DNA of 61,390 bases from Coemansia sp. RSA 922 (GCA_027577415.1 JANBQS010000019.1:1-61390), one strand, 5' to 3'. Positions 10,701-20,879 are shown, numbered from the stretch's first letter. The notes: a model not told the origin generated them from the letters alone. A program made the numbers and translations.

Positions 10701-12111
10701 AGCTGGGATATAATTGCTAATGCTGCGGCAATTTCGGATAAAGACGAGTTGAGTGCCCTCATGGTAAACTGCGCCAGCCACACAAGCGGCGGCGTGACAT
10801 ACTTTGCCTTGCCTAGGCCTATCTCATGTAGAAACACCGACTCCCAGGCGTAGAGCTTGATAGTCTTCATATGCTGGCAAATATTTATATACTCTTGCTG
10901 GAACTTTGGCGGAAGTGCGCTATTGGCAGCATTGCGTAATTTCATTGCATAGACGTCCACCTTTGCCTTTAGAATAACATACACAACGGCAATGACAACT
11001 GGCAAAATTGATCCCCACCCTAGCCTCACAATAATAATGTAAGCGCTAAACACTTCTGAAAATAGAGAGGTTGCAATGCTAAATAGACCACGTAAGCCCG
11101 CTTTTACCTTCCAGCTGCCAGAGCTTGTACGCACAATTACTTGCGAGTCAAGGCCGTTGCTGCCTTTGGCCATGTACACTTCAAGAATCTTCTTCACCAC
11201 CATGCATCTTATTTTCTCAATCAGCAAGTTCCTTTTCGAATGAACAATGTAGTGTTGTGCTTGGTTCGCCAATGCCAACGTGGACCACAAGCCAATCAGC
11301 TTAAACGTCTGTGCACTATTGCCACTGTAATCAGCAACAAAGGTTTCAAGAATGCGAGCAAACAACAGTCGCCGGTAATGTATAGTAAAGTTGCATGCCG
11401 CCATACCTGTCAGAATAAGCGCAAATTCACGTTTAAATGCGCGTAAAATTGCACGAACCAAAAACAGCCGTTGAGTTGTATCAATGTAAAAGTTTTGACC
11501 CTGGTCTTTAAGCATTTCAAGATCGCTGGCATATGTGCTACTGCTTTCCCCCCCTGTACCATTCTCAAACTCTTTAATTATGCTAAAGGTATCTACATGT
11601 AGGATGCCGTAGATATGGCCAACAATAGTTTTCTTGGCAAGAGGCGTGGATATCTTATAAGCAACAGCTGCATGGAGCAAGATGCTAAGCATTGTCGCAA
11701 ACAAAGAGCTAGACTCGGGAGTAAATAGTGCGGCCTTGACACACTGGGCAACGTGAGTCATAGCAATAATGTTGCTGCTAGTGCCACCAACAACCGAGGC
11801 GACTGCCAGAGTGACAATTGATGCAAATGATAGCATATTGCTTGTTGAACCTGTACTGAGCTGGCGCGATGCAAGGTAGATGGCAAGGGCCATTCCAGTA
11901 CTTACAAAACTGTCGATTCGAGCCCGAGCGCGGGAGGCGTTTGTATTTGTCATACAAATACAGCTGGTAACTGCGATAGCAGCGTCAACAACCATTCCAA
12001 TGTTGCTACACTTACAGAAAGCGTGATGGAGGTTAGTAAATGTACAGTAGACAGTTGGTGGTGCATACAACAGATAGACTCAATTGTTGGATAGTGTACA
12101 TACTCTATCAT
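7778..12111 (-). CDS. ABCC-type (MRP/YCF1-like) full ABC transporter, three exons
   Basis: Proposed exons are 12111-12104, 12005-10092 and 9977-7778, giving 1373 residues in one frame. NBD1 (about 530-700) has VGKVGCGKSS, LSGGQKTRLALAR and FIFDDLLSAVDAHV; the Walker B part lies in exon 3, so splicing the 114-nt intron rebuilds LALARAIYMEADVFIFDD exactly as the family requires. NBD2 (about 1110-1373) has GRTGAGKSS, NFSVGERQLLSLCRALL and ILIMDEATANID. Two hydrophobic membrane domains alternate with them, as in the ABCC subfamily. The DD..SAVD Walker B of NBD1 instead of DE is typical of ABCC and suggests an asymmetric ATPase. Substrates could be glutathione conjugates or lipids; the sequence does not say which. 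The first 8-nt exon is an inference; exons 2 and 3 are firm. Confidence 0.85.
9978..10091 (-). other. Spliceosomal intron of the ABCC gene (114 nt)
   Basis: On the minus strand the donor is GTAAGA and the acceptor TTTTATAG. Removing it joins LSGGQKTRLALA-R to AIYMEADVFIFDD in frame, restoring the NBD1 signature and Walker B. A CAACTAAT-like branch site lies about 50 nt before the acceptor. Confidence 0.9.
12006..12103 (-). other. Probable first intron of the ABCC gene (98 nt)
   Basis: On the minus strand the donor GTATGT follows ATG ATA GA. A perfect ACTAAC branch site lies about 30 nt before a TGTAG acceptor. Splicing gives M-I-D-N-I-G-M-V-V in frame with exon 2, which otherwise has no ATG at its open end. 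Confidence 0.65.
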
Positions 12112-12131
12112 GGTGAATGCTATTTTTCTAC

Positions 12132-12230
12132 TTAATCGTGCAGATGGATGTGCTTTCTGGAGTAGAAAATATTTATTGAGAAAAGACAAAGGAGAAAAGA
12201 AAAAGAAAGCAGCAGGCTAGGAGTGGCCAT
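12132..12230 (-). CDS. 32-residue hydrophobic upstream ORF or 5' extension of the ABCC transcript
   Basis: On the minus strand a strong start context (ACCATGG) opens a 32-codon frame that stops 20 nt before the proposed ABCC ATG. The product has one hydrophobic segment (SLLLSFSFLLCLFSINIFY). It sits between the TATA box near 12437 and the transporter, so it would be a uORF on the transporter mRNA. An alternative is that this pyrimidine-rich stretch, which ends in TTTTCTACTCCAG, is the 3' end of another leader intron. Confidence 0.35.
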   Translation of the reverse strand: MATPSLLLSFSFLLCLFSINIFYSRKHIHLHD

Positions 12231-12433
12231 GGTAGCTATACGAAAAATACTTCCCTGGCTCGAAAAACGGTGAACTCGTTTGAACAAAGTCCCAAGCTTT
12301 CTTTGTGTATCTTTCTTAAAAGCCAGCCAAAGGCTAGAACATAAGATGCCCTCAAAAGGGTCTTTGAAACAGCTACAAAAGCAATCAAGCTGCACACCTG
12401 CGCCTTTGAAAACAATAGGCTTGCATGCTTTGC

Positions 12434-12441
12434 CTTTTATA
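12434..12441 (-). promoter_or_regulatory. TATA box inside an inverted repeat, upstream of the ABCC gene
   Basis: TATAAAAG on the minus strand is flanked by perfect 9-bp inverted arms (GCATGCTTT at 12423-12431, AAAGCATGC at 12449-12457). It lies about 200 nt before the short upstream ORF and 325 nt before the transporter ATG. Confidence 0.5.
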
Positions 12442-12457
12442 AAAAAGAAAAGCATGC

Positions 12458-13258
12458 ATCCTCCTCAAGAATTGTAAGCCACGACGCATGTCCGATCGGC
12501 ACAGAAAACAGTCGAGAGCACTAAAAGGAAATCGGTGTAATTGTAATTACAATTGGATTTAATTGGCACCGTAGTATTGTAGAAAAGGCAAGCACACTAT
12601 TGTCCGGTATGTTTTGGTGCGAGAGAATAAACATGGCTCAATAATAGTTGTGTTGGCTTGTGTTTTTATTTATTCCACAACTAGTAGTTCTAAATATACA
12701 AGGCATTGCGCGCCTGCACCAACTGCTTAAATTTGCTTTTTGCGTTGTATTGTTTCTGCTTGACTGTTCAGTTGACCCTATGCAGAAGTTGAAAACAATG
12801 GATTTCGGGTTTGACAAGCACAAGAGCAAAAAATCAATACACGCGCTTGCAAACGACGGGTGTGTCCAGTTGGCACCAGAGTGTTATGTCTCGAAGGATT
12901 TGGATGCGGTGGCACTACTCAGAGCAGTTGTTTGTGAGAAAAAATCTGGCGGCAATTGCGGAAAAAAAGTGCAACGTTGAATACCACGCGTATTGCTTTC
13001 AATTAAGGTCTTGTTTCCTTGTGTTGCTTACAACACTTTCAAAGAATAAGAAAATATATGGCCCAGATACCCAGACCAATTGCTTGAGGTGATGGCAAGA
13101 GTAGGATTCGATGACAAAAAGGCTTGTTCTTGTACCTTGTAAATCTGGTATGGTGTCGCTTGGGTAAATATTATTCTTACAATAGCAAAGCTAAAAGTGT
13201 CTATAGAGTAGCAATACAAAAAAGGGGGTGAAGACAAGTTCTGTCATAATGTTTGAAG
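12458..13258. other. Gene-poor interval, no supported gene
   Basis: About 800 bp of AT-rich DNA. It includes a near-palindrome at about 12537-12555 (TGTAATTGTAATTACAATTG). A frame beginning with ATG at 12780 and ending at 12980 codes for a Lys-rich peptide (DFGFDKHKSKKS), but no promoter element or relative was seen, so I do not call it. Confidence 0.5.
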
Positions 13259-13266
13259 TATAAAAG
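13259..13266 (+). promoter_or_regulatory. TATA box of microprotein gene 1
   Basis: TATAAAAG lies 127 bp before the ATG at 13393, a spacing seen at several other small genes in this window. Confidence 0.65.
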
Positions 13267-13392
13267 GGACCTCGTAGAATCCATATTTTAAGGTGTGCTA
13301 GTACCACCAACCTTGAACTCATATTGCCTCTCGCCGTCATATTTCCTAATCTATTTCATTGTAACAGCGCCGAACTCCGACAACATTATCTA

Positions 13393-13512
13393 ATGAACAA
13401 GCGGCCAAGCACAAGAGCAGAGTATATGCGCCCTGCGCGCGACATTGACACACGCGATATAAGTGGCGGAGTGTCTTCTGAAGAATCCCGCGAGTACATA
13501 GTCAGAGTGTAA
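13393..13512 (+). CDS. Microprotein 1 (39 aa), RD..T.D..GG..EE.REY family
   Basis: A 39-residue frame beginning MNKRPSTRAEYMRPA ends with the core RDIDTRDISGG-VSSEESREYIVRV. The core matches microprotein 2 (34935-35072) in about 15 of 24 positions and, more loosely, microprotein 3 on the opposite strand 250 bp away. A TATA box lies 127 bp upstream. The peptide is hydrophilic, with no signal peptide or membrane segment. Conservation of the core among three loci in different intergenic contexts is the main evidence that it is translated. I do not recognise the family. It is convergent with microprotein 3. Confidence 0.7.
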   Translation: MNKRPSTRAEYMRPARDIDTRDISGGVSSEESREYIVRV

Positions 13513-13761
13513 TTAGCATTTTTTGTCATATATTTAGTATATATCTCTTATCACACCAACCATTCTAGAATACACACAACCAAATCTTTAGAAGGCGGGT
13601 CACTTTTTGCAATAGTTGTTTCAAAGCTTTGTTAAAAGATTGTTAGTTTCTTGATATTGGATAAAGTAATCAGTAATAATACAAAACAAGTACTAGTTGA
13701 AAGTAAGCTGTAGAAGGAAAATTGAATAATACAAAAAAGATACACTTGTAAGGCCAACTGG

Positions 13762-13848
13762 TTAAAAGCCATAGAACCTGGCTTCTTCGGGTGTGAGGCC
13801 ACTGCGTGGGTCAGTGGTAGGATAGTCGCGATCACCTGGGCCAGGCAT
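13762..13848 (-). CDS. Microprotein 3 (28 aa), divergent RD..TTD..G..PEEARFY member
   Basis: A 28-codon frame starts at ATG 13848 and reads MPGPGDRDYPTTDPRSG then LTPEEARFYGF. It aligns with the cores of microproteins 1 and 2 (RD, T.D, G, EE.R, Y conserved) but is shorter and lacks the VR tail. On its own strand it has a TATA box (TATAAAAA, 14005-14012) 157 bp upstream. It may be the smallest functional member or the C-terminal exon of something longer; a leader intron cannot be excluded. Confidence 0.6.
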   Translation of the reverse strand: MPGPGDRDYPTTDPRSGLTPEEARFYGF

Positions 13849-14004
13849 TTTGTATCTGATGTGAGCAATTGGTAGGTTTTGGTTTGCTTTCTTGGAGGGG
13901 GAGTTATTGCAGAATAGGCGGTGTAGATAAGTTATTATCAAACGGTAGTAATGATGGAGAATACAAAATACGGGAGAAAGAAAAGAACAGGTGAAACAGC
14001 GTGG

Positions 14005-14012
14005 TTTTTATA
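14005..14012 (-). promoter_or_regulatory. TATA box of microprotein gene 3
   Basis: CATATAAAAA on the minus strand; the only TATA element in a suitable position for the 28-residue gene. Confidence 0.5.
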
Positions 14013-14014
14013 TG

Positions 14015-15816
14015 TGGAGAGAATTCTTAGTTAAGAAAGGAAAAGGAAGAGGGAGACGTATCCACAATTTGGATTTTGTCTAGTTTTGAGAAGTGAGATG
14101 TGCTTTGGTAACGGATTTTGCCACCCCCTCTTCCCATGCAGTGGGGTTGTTGGAAGTTCATGGCACCGGGTAAGAATTTTTTTGACATTGTTACGTATCC
14201 TCACTTTGTTCAGGACAATGTAGCAAGAAAAAAAACCCGAACAAGCGAATAAAAGAGAGAAAATTTAGGCGTGGATGCAGATAGTGCATGCAAGTACAAT
14301 GTACACTTTAAAGCAGGAAGAAGAAAGAACAGGGTAAAAAGAGAGAGAGAGAAAAGAATTGTATACCTTTGCCTTTTGAGTGTAACACGCATTTAGGCTA
14401 AACTTTATTGAACTATTTCCTTCTAGAGCGATATAGGTAATCGCAAAGTTTTTTTTGTTGTTGTTGCCACAGCTTTACAATATACACGCCCCACATTCTC
14501 GTTATTTTTTCAAGTATCAGCGTTGTCTTTTTTTTTTACAATTGCTAAATGGAACAAGGAGATTGTACAAGTAGAGTACAAAAAAGGAAAAGGGGGATTC
14601 AGTACAGGTGACCTTATGTGCGCGTGCCACTTTGGGCATTATCCACCTCTAAAAAAGAACAATTAAGATAAGGAACAAAATAAAAAAGTGGGTCATTGTA
14701 TTACACGATAGCTATTCTGCGTCCACTATTGGGTAAATAAGAGACTACTAGTAAAGAAGAAGAAAATGGCTGCGGCGGTGAGGAAGCGTGACGTCCTTTT
14801 ACAGAAATGAGCAACAAAAAAGAGAGGATAATGGAAGTACAGTGCATAGGTATACTCATGTGGTCTAATTGTCACAGAAATCCTGGTTTTTTTTGGTCCC
14901 GATAGAGGTATAATCTGCTGTGCTTAGCCATCACATCCTCCTTCTTCCATGTGTCTCTGAGTGCAGCAGGCGGAGGAAAAAAAAAAGCAAGGTCCACACA
15001 CTGCATATTTTTAATATAAGCAATGTATATGCACATACAGGAGGGTTGCAGCGCGATGATGAAAGCATATGCCGAATAAGGAACATGGGGGCTTGTCCAA
15101 ATATGTTTTTTTTATTTGGCAGAATGCCGACATATTCCGCCGACCCCATCCTTTTCAAGAATGCGAGAAATATAATGAATGGAAAAAAATTTGTATTAAG
15201 AACAGATTCAGAGACTTTTCAGAAGACTTTACAGAACCAGGTGATATACGAAAAAAAATGTCACATAATTAAGATGAAGTAGATTTGCTAATTAGTTTAT
15301 CATCTAAATCTCACACGACGTTAATTTCCACGTCTCACTTTTTTTTTATCCTCAAGAACTCTCTACTGAAAAACTAAAAAATCCAGTTGTTACATATGCA
15401 CAAACAGGTATTTTTAGAGATGCGGCATGATCCTATTCTTTTTTTTTCCGTCTTCTTTTTTTTTAATCTGTAGGAGGTAAGTGCAAATCGAGAATAATGA
15501 ATCGGATTAGCAAAAAAAAAAGCGGAGGATATGCAGGAATGTAAAAGGGGGGATAATAGAAAGAAGGCGAATCCACATACTCTCTTTCACAAGACTCTAA
15601 AAGGAGCGATCCCTTTTCCCCCTTTTCTAGTGAGGAGGCGCAGGAAAAGAGTAGATGCATTTATCCTGGAATGTACCAATGTCTAAAATAAAGCGAGCTG
15701 CATGTCAAACAAAACAAAGGAGTAGTGCTTTTTGTTATTGGCACAATTGGAATCCAAAAAAGTGAGCCCACTTTTTCACGCTCTCTCTCTCATTCTCTTT
15801 CTCTTTGAATACATAA
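14015..15816. other. 1.8-kb interval with no supported gene
   Basis: The interval is AT-rich and full of homopolymer and GA/CT runs. Overlapping open stretches at 14920-15282 in two frames have no homologue I recognise and no promoter. It probably holds 5' leader and upstream control DNA for the flanking small genes. Confidence 0.5.
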
Positions 15817-15825
15817 TATATAAAG
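15817..15825 (+). promoter_or_regulatory. TATA box of mini zinc-finger gene 1
   Basis: TATATAAAG, 106 bp before the ATG at 15931, followed by a pyrimidine-rich leader. Confidence 0.7.
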
Positions 15826-15930
15826 CAGAGGTAGTCTGACCACCCCTCCAACAAAAACACTTTTGCTCACTTTTTTTCTTTTTCTCTTCCACTTTTTTTG
15901 TGATTACAAGTTTTCATTTTTATTTGGATC

Positions 15931-16158
15931 ATGTCTACCTCAGGTTCATCAAGTCAAGGACAGCAACAGTCAGGACAGGGACAGTCAGGACAGAGTAACA
16001 CTAGTGCTCCGTTGGTAGAGGGACAAGCAGTAAAGATGGCTATTCCATTCGACGCAACACATGCGACAAGTGGCTGGGTATGCGAAGGATGTTGCAATGC
16101 GTACTATACATTTGCCGAAGTAGCAAACCACAACTCTGTGTGTACATTCCTAAACTAA
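15931..16158 (+). CDS. 75-aa mini zinc-finger protein (single C2HC finger)
   Basis: The N-terminal half is a Gln/Ser/Gly-rich low-complexity tail (SSQGQQQSGQGQSGQ). The C-terminal part holds one putative zinc ligand set, WVCEGCCNAYYTF...NHNSVC, with spacing C-x2-C-x12-H-x3-C. The same spacing recurs in the 63-aa protein at 52245-52436. There is a good TATA box 106 bp upstream. The gene converges with PAN2; the stops are 34 bp apart. A single finger is usually not enough for specific DNA binding, so protein or RNA contact, or dimerisation, is possible. I do not recognise a named family. Confidence 0.7.
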   Translation: MSTSGSSSQGQQQSGQGQSGQSNTSAPLVEGQAVKMAIPFDATHATSGWVCEGCCNAYYTFAEVANHNSVCTFLN

Positions 16159-16192
16159 CAAAGGAACAAACAGTTATTTCAAATAAATACTT

Positions 16193-19100
16193 TTATTGTA
16201 AACCAGATTCAGGTACTTTCCAACCAAGTTGAGAACCAGTAGAGTAAATATCGTTCAAAGTATTTTCCAACCCATTCTCTGGATCATTATTAACACACTC
16301 GACATAGTGCTCATATACTTTTAGTGTAGCCTGTGCGTCCTCAACACTAGAGTGTTCTCCAGATTGTATGACTTTACGCTCGAAATACCAGTACAAGAAA
16401 CGCAACGAAATAGGTCGTATATGCTTAGGCGACTGAAACAAAACCATCGTGTCACGAAGCTGAGCAGCAGGAACGACAATATTACACACCCGAAAGTCAT
16501 GCTTCAAGCCATGCCCAATTATAATAGCCTTTGCGTCAACCAACAGTCGAAGCTTTCTGTATACTTCCTTCATAGTCGACAGCTTATGAGGAGATACGCC
16601 GGGCGTGAGATCTCCTGCGTGGATACCCGAGTATTGTGTAGCAAGATCCTCAATTGGTCGCGTGGCAGCGACATAATCGTCAATAAATGGCACGCCATGC
16701 AGTAAGCCACCATTAGCTCGAACAACACTGAGACGCGCCAATGTGTGGACAGGCGGACGGTGCAGCTCGCGAGTTCCATCGCCAAATACTTCCATTTTCG
16801 CAGCCTCCAATACGACAAACTCGGCATCCAGCGCACACCTAAACGACTGATCTGTCAACAGCCTCGCAGCCTCCGCCTGGGTCAATGGAACAGCCATGTT
16901 ACGCTTGGTAGCAGCTAATCTAGATCGAGGAATAGAGTAATTTGGTTTCACGGCTTTCCCAACCCGACGCCTTTGGTTTATAGTCAGACCCTTGTGCGAG
17001 GTAGTAGTATCCAAGATTGACGTAGGAGCAGTCAATATAAGTGTAGAAGACATACTCGGTGCAGAGTAACACTGCGTAGCTGATGTCTCTTCATCCCCCG
17101 GAGCCAAGGCGTAAAGCGCAATAGACGGCGTTCTCCACCAGTCACCAAATGCGACGACAGAAGACTCGGCTGCTGGTTGGACCAAAAAGTCATTAAGCAA
17201 CAGCCACCCACCGCCAGCCGACCGAGGCTCACGCACATGGACGACCAAGTGCTCGGCGCCCTTGGGAGTATCGCGAATACTAGACACCACGGCCGCCAAC
17301 TGCATACGACACTGCTGGCCATCGCCTTCGCCAGGCGGCAGGGCTCGCACAGGGTAGTCGCCATCGGCCGAGACCTCAAGGTCAAACTCATTGGGCAGAC
17401 TGAGCTGCCAGGCAGCGTCAAGCACTGGGAAATTCAGGGCCAGAATGCCCGCTGGCGGCGCAGTGATACGCTTGTCGGTACGCAGCAGCTGGAAGCTACG
17501 ACACCCAGCACACCACGCCCGCGTAGTATCCGACCGAGCCAGGGCACGTGATACAAGTGTCAAAAAATCAGCCGGCTGGTCCGAGCCCCGCTGCGTATCA
17601 GCACGGCGCACTGACGCAGCTCCACCAGCCAGCAACGATGCCAGCGCAGCCGAGCCCTGTGGCGGCTCAAGGTCGCCAGCGAACACATGAGCCGTTCGCT
17701 CGGCCGCAGTGCCACACGCCGGACAGACTGTGCGCGTACGCTGAGCAAAACCAATAGGCGGCTCACAAGTCAGCTCGCATTCGTTGGCTGCTTGCTCAAG
17801 CACAAAGCGCAGCAAGTGCTGAGCCAGCACAGCGTATGGCGTAGAGGTGGCAGGGTTGCCGTCAGCGTCCTCCAGCAGCGCCAGTGCCGCAGCCTCGGGC
17901 CGCTCAGCCAGCACGCGCAGCAGAAGCGAGGCGTGGCAGCTGGCGCCATTGGCATCGGACAGCATGCGGAACAGAAAGCCCAAGTGACAGCTCAGACACG
18001 ACGCGTCGGCGCAGTCGTCGTCTCTGCTATGCTCAACGACGATGCTGCGGAATCCATCGGAAAAGTAAAGCAGCTGCAGTAGCGCGTTGGCATAAGCGTT
18101 GCTGACATCGCCCTCGAGCCCACTCCACCGCGTGCCGTTGTACAGAGAAAAGTCAAAGTCCTCCACGCCAAACCTCGAGTACTCAATGCGCATTCGCCGC
18201 AGCTGCGACGGCGCCAACGCAGTCGTCGCTTGCTGCTGCTGCTGCTGTTCGCCACTGGATGGCAAATCAGCAGTCGATCGGTCTGCAGGGTCACCGGACT
18301 GCGAAGAAGCTCGCGCCGAGGCCGCATCCTGGCGCCTTCGCGATCGCTGCTGCTGCGAGATAAACTTTGACCGCCCACGCGTCAGCTCATCGTCGTCGTC
18401 GTCTGCTGGACCGCCGACGTTGCGCCAGGACTGGCGCCAGGTAGGACTTGCAAACGGCTGCTGATTGCGGCGCTGCGTGCGCGGGTTGGGCGCATAGCCG
18501 ACAGCCCCCATCTGCTTCAGGCTGCCCAGCACCCGCGCATCGACATACGCCACAGGCCTTCCAACATCGTCCTGTCGCTCGCAGTCCATGCACGACAAAA
18601 GCGGGGAATCAATCGGGCAGCCCATTCCAATAGAAGACAATGGCACTGACTCGTCGTCAATCATGGGCCCTTCCTCGTCGAATTCCATCGGAGGAACATA
18701 CAGGTCCGATGGAGTCCCCGTGGACATTTGCGGCTCGGTCGAATCGCTCCACACATGCAGAACGCCGTCGGTGTCAGACACTACTGCCACACTCCCCGAT
18801 GGAGATACACCGAACGCCGACATGTACGCATAGCTGCTAAGCGTGGGCTCGGCGTAAGCCTCGGCAGGCGGAGGAGCCACATCCACGCTGCCCACTGTCA
18901 GCGAGCGCGTAGTCAGCAGTCCCGAGTCATGGCAGATCCACAGCAGCTCCTCGTCAGCATAAAGACGGACCGGCACATGGCTGTATTCGGGCTCCAGATC
19001 AAGGACCGGCTCGCTCATCTTTCGAACATCAAACAAGCGCACAACAGCACCAGGCTCAGCATAGTCGGCGACACTGGTGCCAGGTGAGCCACAGGTAAAC

Positions 19101-19741
19101 ACGCGGGTATCCGCAGTGCGCACCATATCGGTTGCATGGCATCCAGGGCCGCTGCCAAAGGCCGCACGCTTGGCCAGCGAGACTGAAAAGCCGGCTCTCG
19201 GGTCGCGCAGCACCAAGTCGCCAGAAGAAGTTGCCAGCAACAACGTATCAGGCCGGTAGTCAACTGCCACCACCGACGATTCGACTGACGCGCGGTATGC
19301 CACCGAGCCCAGCTCCAGGTTGAGCAGCGACCCGGCTCCAGCCGACGTGCACACAAACGCCTCTTTGCCCGTACAGGACACCGTCGATGCTGTGAATGCA
19401 TCGTTGGGCGTCGTCGTCCGCCCAAAGCACTTGCGCCCGCCAGCCGTGCGCACCTGGACGCTGTCGTCGGTCTGCACAAACACCCGCCCCGCCTTTGCTG
19501 CAAATAGCCGCCTCACTGGCGTGTGTGCGCATTGCACTGACGCCAATTGCTCCAGCTCCTCGCCCTCCGGCCCCAGCGCGTACGTCGTCAACTGCCCGCT
19601 AGTGTCGCCAGCGTACAGTACTTCGCTGCCAACGTCGAATCCGAGTGCTGTGACTGGCCACACGCCATGCTCTTGCTGCTCTTCACCATTGCCAGTGCTC
19701 CAGCATTGTGTGTACTCGGCCCAGCACACACCAGAGTCCAT
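16193..19741 (-). CDS. PAN2: PAN2, catalytic subunit of the PAN2-PAN3 poly(A) nuclease
   Basis: This is an 1182-residue protein starting at MDSGVCWAEY; an upstream in-frame extension of 39 codons lacks an ATG. It has an N-terminal WD40 propeller (about 1-330), a linker, and a ubiquitin-hydrolase-like domain from about 540. That domain begins GLEGDVSNAYANALLQLLYF, without the catalytic Cys, as is normal for PAN2. Zinc-binding pairs (CPACG, CAGC) lie within it. The C-terminal DEDD exonuclease has LDAEFVVLE (about 970), ARLSVVRANGG, GHGLKHDFRVC and HSSVEDAQATLKVYEHY, so all acidic ligands are present. It shortens mRNA poly(A) tails together with PAN3. Polyglutamine and poly-Asp tracts sit in the linker. 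Confidence 0.95.
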   Translation of the reverse strand: MDSGVCWAEYTQCWSTGNGEEQQEHGVWPVTALGFDVGSEVLYAGDTSGQLTTYALGPEGEELEQLASVQCAHTPVRRLFAAKAGRVFVQTDDSVQVRTAGGRKCFGRTTTPNDAFTASTVSCTGKEAFVCTSAGAGSLLNLELGSVAYRASVESSVVAVDYRPDTLLLATSSGDLVLRDPRAGFSVSLAKRAAFGSGPGCHATDMVRTADTRVFTCGSPGTSVADYAEPGAVVRLFDVRKMSEPVLDLEPEYSHVPVRLYADEELLWICHDSGLLTTRSLTVGSVDVAPPPAEAYAEPTLSSYAYMSAFGVSPSGSVAVVSDTDGVLHVWSDSTEPQMSTGTPSDLYVPPMEFDEEGPMIDDESVPLSSIGMGCPIDSPLLSCMDCERQDDVGRPVAYVDARVLGSLKQMGAVGYAPNPRTQRRNQQPFASPTWRQSWRNVGGPADDDDDELTRGRSKFISQQQRSRRRQDAASARASSQSGDPADRSTADLPSSGEQQQQQQATTALAPSQLRRMRIEYSRFGVEDFDFSLYNGTRWSGLEGDVSNAYANALLQLLYFSDGFRSIVVEHSRDDDCADASCLSCHLGFLFRMLSDANGASCHASLLLRVLAERPEAAALALLEDADGNPATSTPYAVLAQHLLRFVLEQAANECELTCEPPIGFAQRTRTVCPACGTAAERTAHVFAGDLEPPQGSAALASLLAGGAASVRRADTQRGSDQPADFLTLVSRALARSDTTRAWCAGCRSFQLLRTDKRITAPPAGILALNFPVLDAAWQLSLPNEFDLEVSADGDYPVRALPPGEGDGQQCRMQLAAVVSSIRDTPKGAEHLVVHVREPRSAGGGWLLLNDFLVQPAAESSVVAFGDWWRTPSIALYALAPGDEETSATQCYSAPSMSSTLILTAPTSILDTTTSHKGLTINQRRRVGKAVKPNYSIPRSRLAATKRNMAVPLTQAEAARLLTDQSFRCALDAEFVVLEAAKMEVFGDGTRELHRPPVHTLARLSVVRANGGLLHGVPFIDDYVAATRPIEDLATQYSGIHAGDLTPGVSPHKLSTMKEVYRKLRLLVDAKAIIIGHGLKHDFRVCNIVVPAAQLRDTMVLFQSPKHIRPISLRFLYWYFERKVIQSGEHSSVEDAQATLKVYEHYVECVNNDPENGLENTLNDIYSTGSQLGWKVPESGLQ

Positions 19742-19854
19742 CTTAAAAAATATATAATAGTCGAAAAAAATAAAATAAAGTTCTAATTCAGTCCCAAAGA
19801 GAACAAAAGCTGTTGTTGCACGCGTGTGGGGGTGAAATGTGCTAATCCAATTGA

Positions 19855-20700
19855 TCACAGGGTCTGAGCAGCATCGATCAGCTGGGCGTAGTCAAATTCA
19901 GCCGGGCGGTGGTTAAACGTCTCTAGCAGAGCACGCTTCTCAGGTCCTCCCGACACGTAGAACAACTGCATAAGCAGGGCCAAGAGCTGGGCATTCTCCA
20001 CATCAAAGGTACGGTTCTCAGGGTCTAGCTCACCACGCATAAGCACTATGCCGCGATCCATCAGATCCGTATAGTGAGTTAGAGTCATCACTGGCCGCGC
20101 CTGCACCGTGTGTAATTTGTACTCTGCCAGCGACGTAAAGTGCACTTGGTGGTAGTCAAACTGCAGCAAAAAGAACTCCACGCCTTGGTCCGCCCGGGGC
20201 AATGGCAGCACAAACAGCGGGTTTTTCCGCGCCGTCTCCAGTAGCCGCTGGTACGTTTCCGCTGGAATCACCGCCGACACTACGCCAGGCTTGCCAGCAT
20301 GGTACGCTGTCCACAGCTCGCCCACTTCTGCGCCTGTCCGCCCCGCCAGAAGATCCAATCGCAGGATATCGTCCAGCTTTTTGACAGTAGGCGGAAGATT
20401 GCTACTGGCTTTCTTTTGCTTGCCACTAGTGTTGCTCTCGACGGGTGCTTTTGGCCTGGACCCCGGTGACAGGTTCTTCTTCAGATCTGCCACACTGCCA
20501 CACCCTTGTTCGCGTGCTCGCTGTTGCAATTTGGCACGGTACTTTTCTTCGTAATTGGGAACGTGTGACATTTGCTTTGCCGCCCCTAGCAGCCAACTCA
20601 TCGTCAAAGGCGATACATGACTGGCCGCCCGCTTACTGCCAATGCTGCCCAGTCCGGCGCCAACGCTGCCAAGTATATGCCGCCGAATTGCACCAGACAT
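19855..20700 (-). CDS. ATP11: ATP11, mitochondrial F1-ATPase assembly chaperone
   Basis: A 281-residue protein with an Arg-rich N-terminus lacking acidic residues (MSGAIRRHILGSVGAG), consistent with a mitochondrial presequence. The body has the family signatures KLDDILRLDLL, VSAVIPAETYQRLLE, NPLFVLPLPR and QVHFTSLAEYKLH. In yeast, Atp11 binds the free F1 beta subunit and prevents its aggregation during assembly. It lies upstream of PAN2 on the same strand with 113 bp between them; separate promoters are likely. Confidence 0.93.
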   Translation of the reverse strand: MSGAIRRHILGSVGAGLGSIGSKRAASHVSPLTMSWLLGAAKQMSHVPNYEEKYRAKLQQRAREQGCGSVADLKKNLSPGSRPKAPVESNTSGKQKKASSNLPPTVKKLDDILRLDLLAGRTGAEVGELWTAYHAGKPGVVSAVIPAETYQRLLETARKNPLFVLPLPRADQGVEFFLLQFDYHQVHFTSLAEYKLHTVQARPVMTLTHYTDLMDRGIVLMRGELDPENRTFDVENAQLLALLMQLFYVSGGPEKRALLETFNHRPAEFDYAQLIDAAQTL

Positions 20701-20879
20701 TCTTTAAAATTTACAACAATATAAAAAAATATGAATAGGAACTTTGATAAGCAAGAAGAGTATATTTTTTTTATATTAGTGAGGGGATTTGAATCGACTC
20801 TCTCCAAATTATCAACGAGCCGACGAGTCGATTGAAGATTATCCCCAGTCAGATAAGTTTACTACTTTCGTGTAAATTG

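Noticed and set aside
12780..12980. 67-codon frame with a Lys-rich start
   Set aside because: No TATA box, no relative in the window and unclear codon bias.
14920..15282. Two overlapping open frames in the 14-16 kb interval
   Set aside because: No promoter, no paralogue and composition like the surrounding AT-rich DNA.
20780..20870. tRNA-like T-loop string (GATTCAAATCC on the minus strand)
   Set aside because: No matching acceptor stem, A box or anticodon arm could be folded around it.
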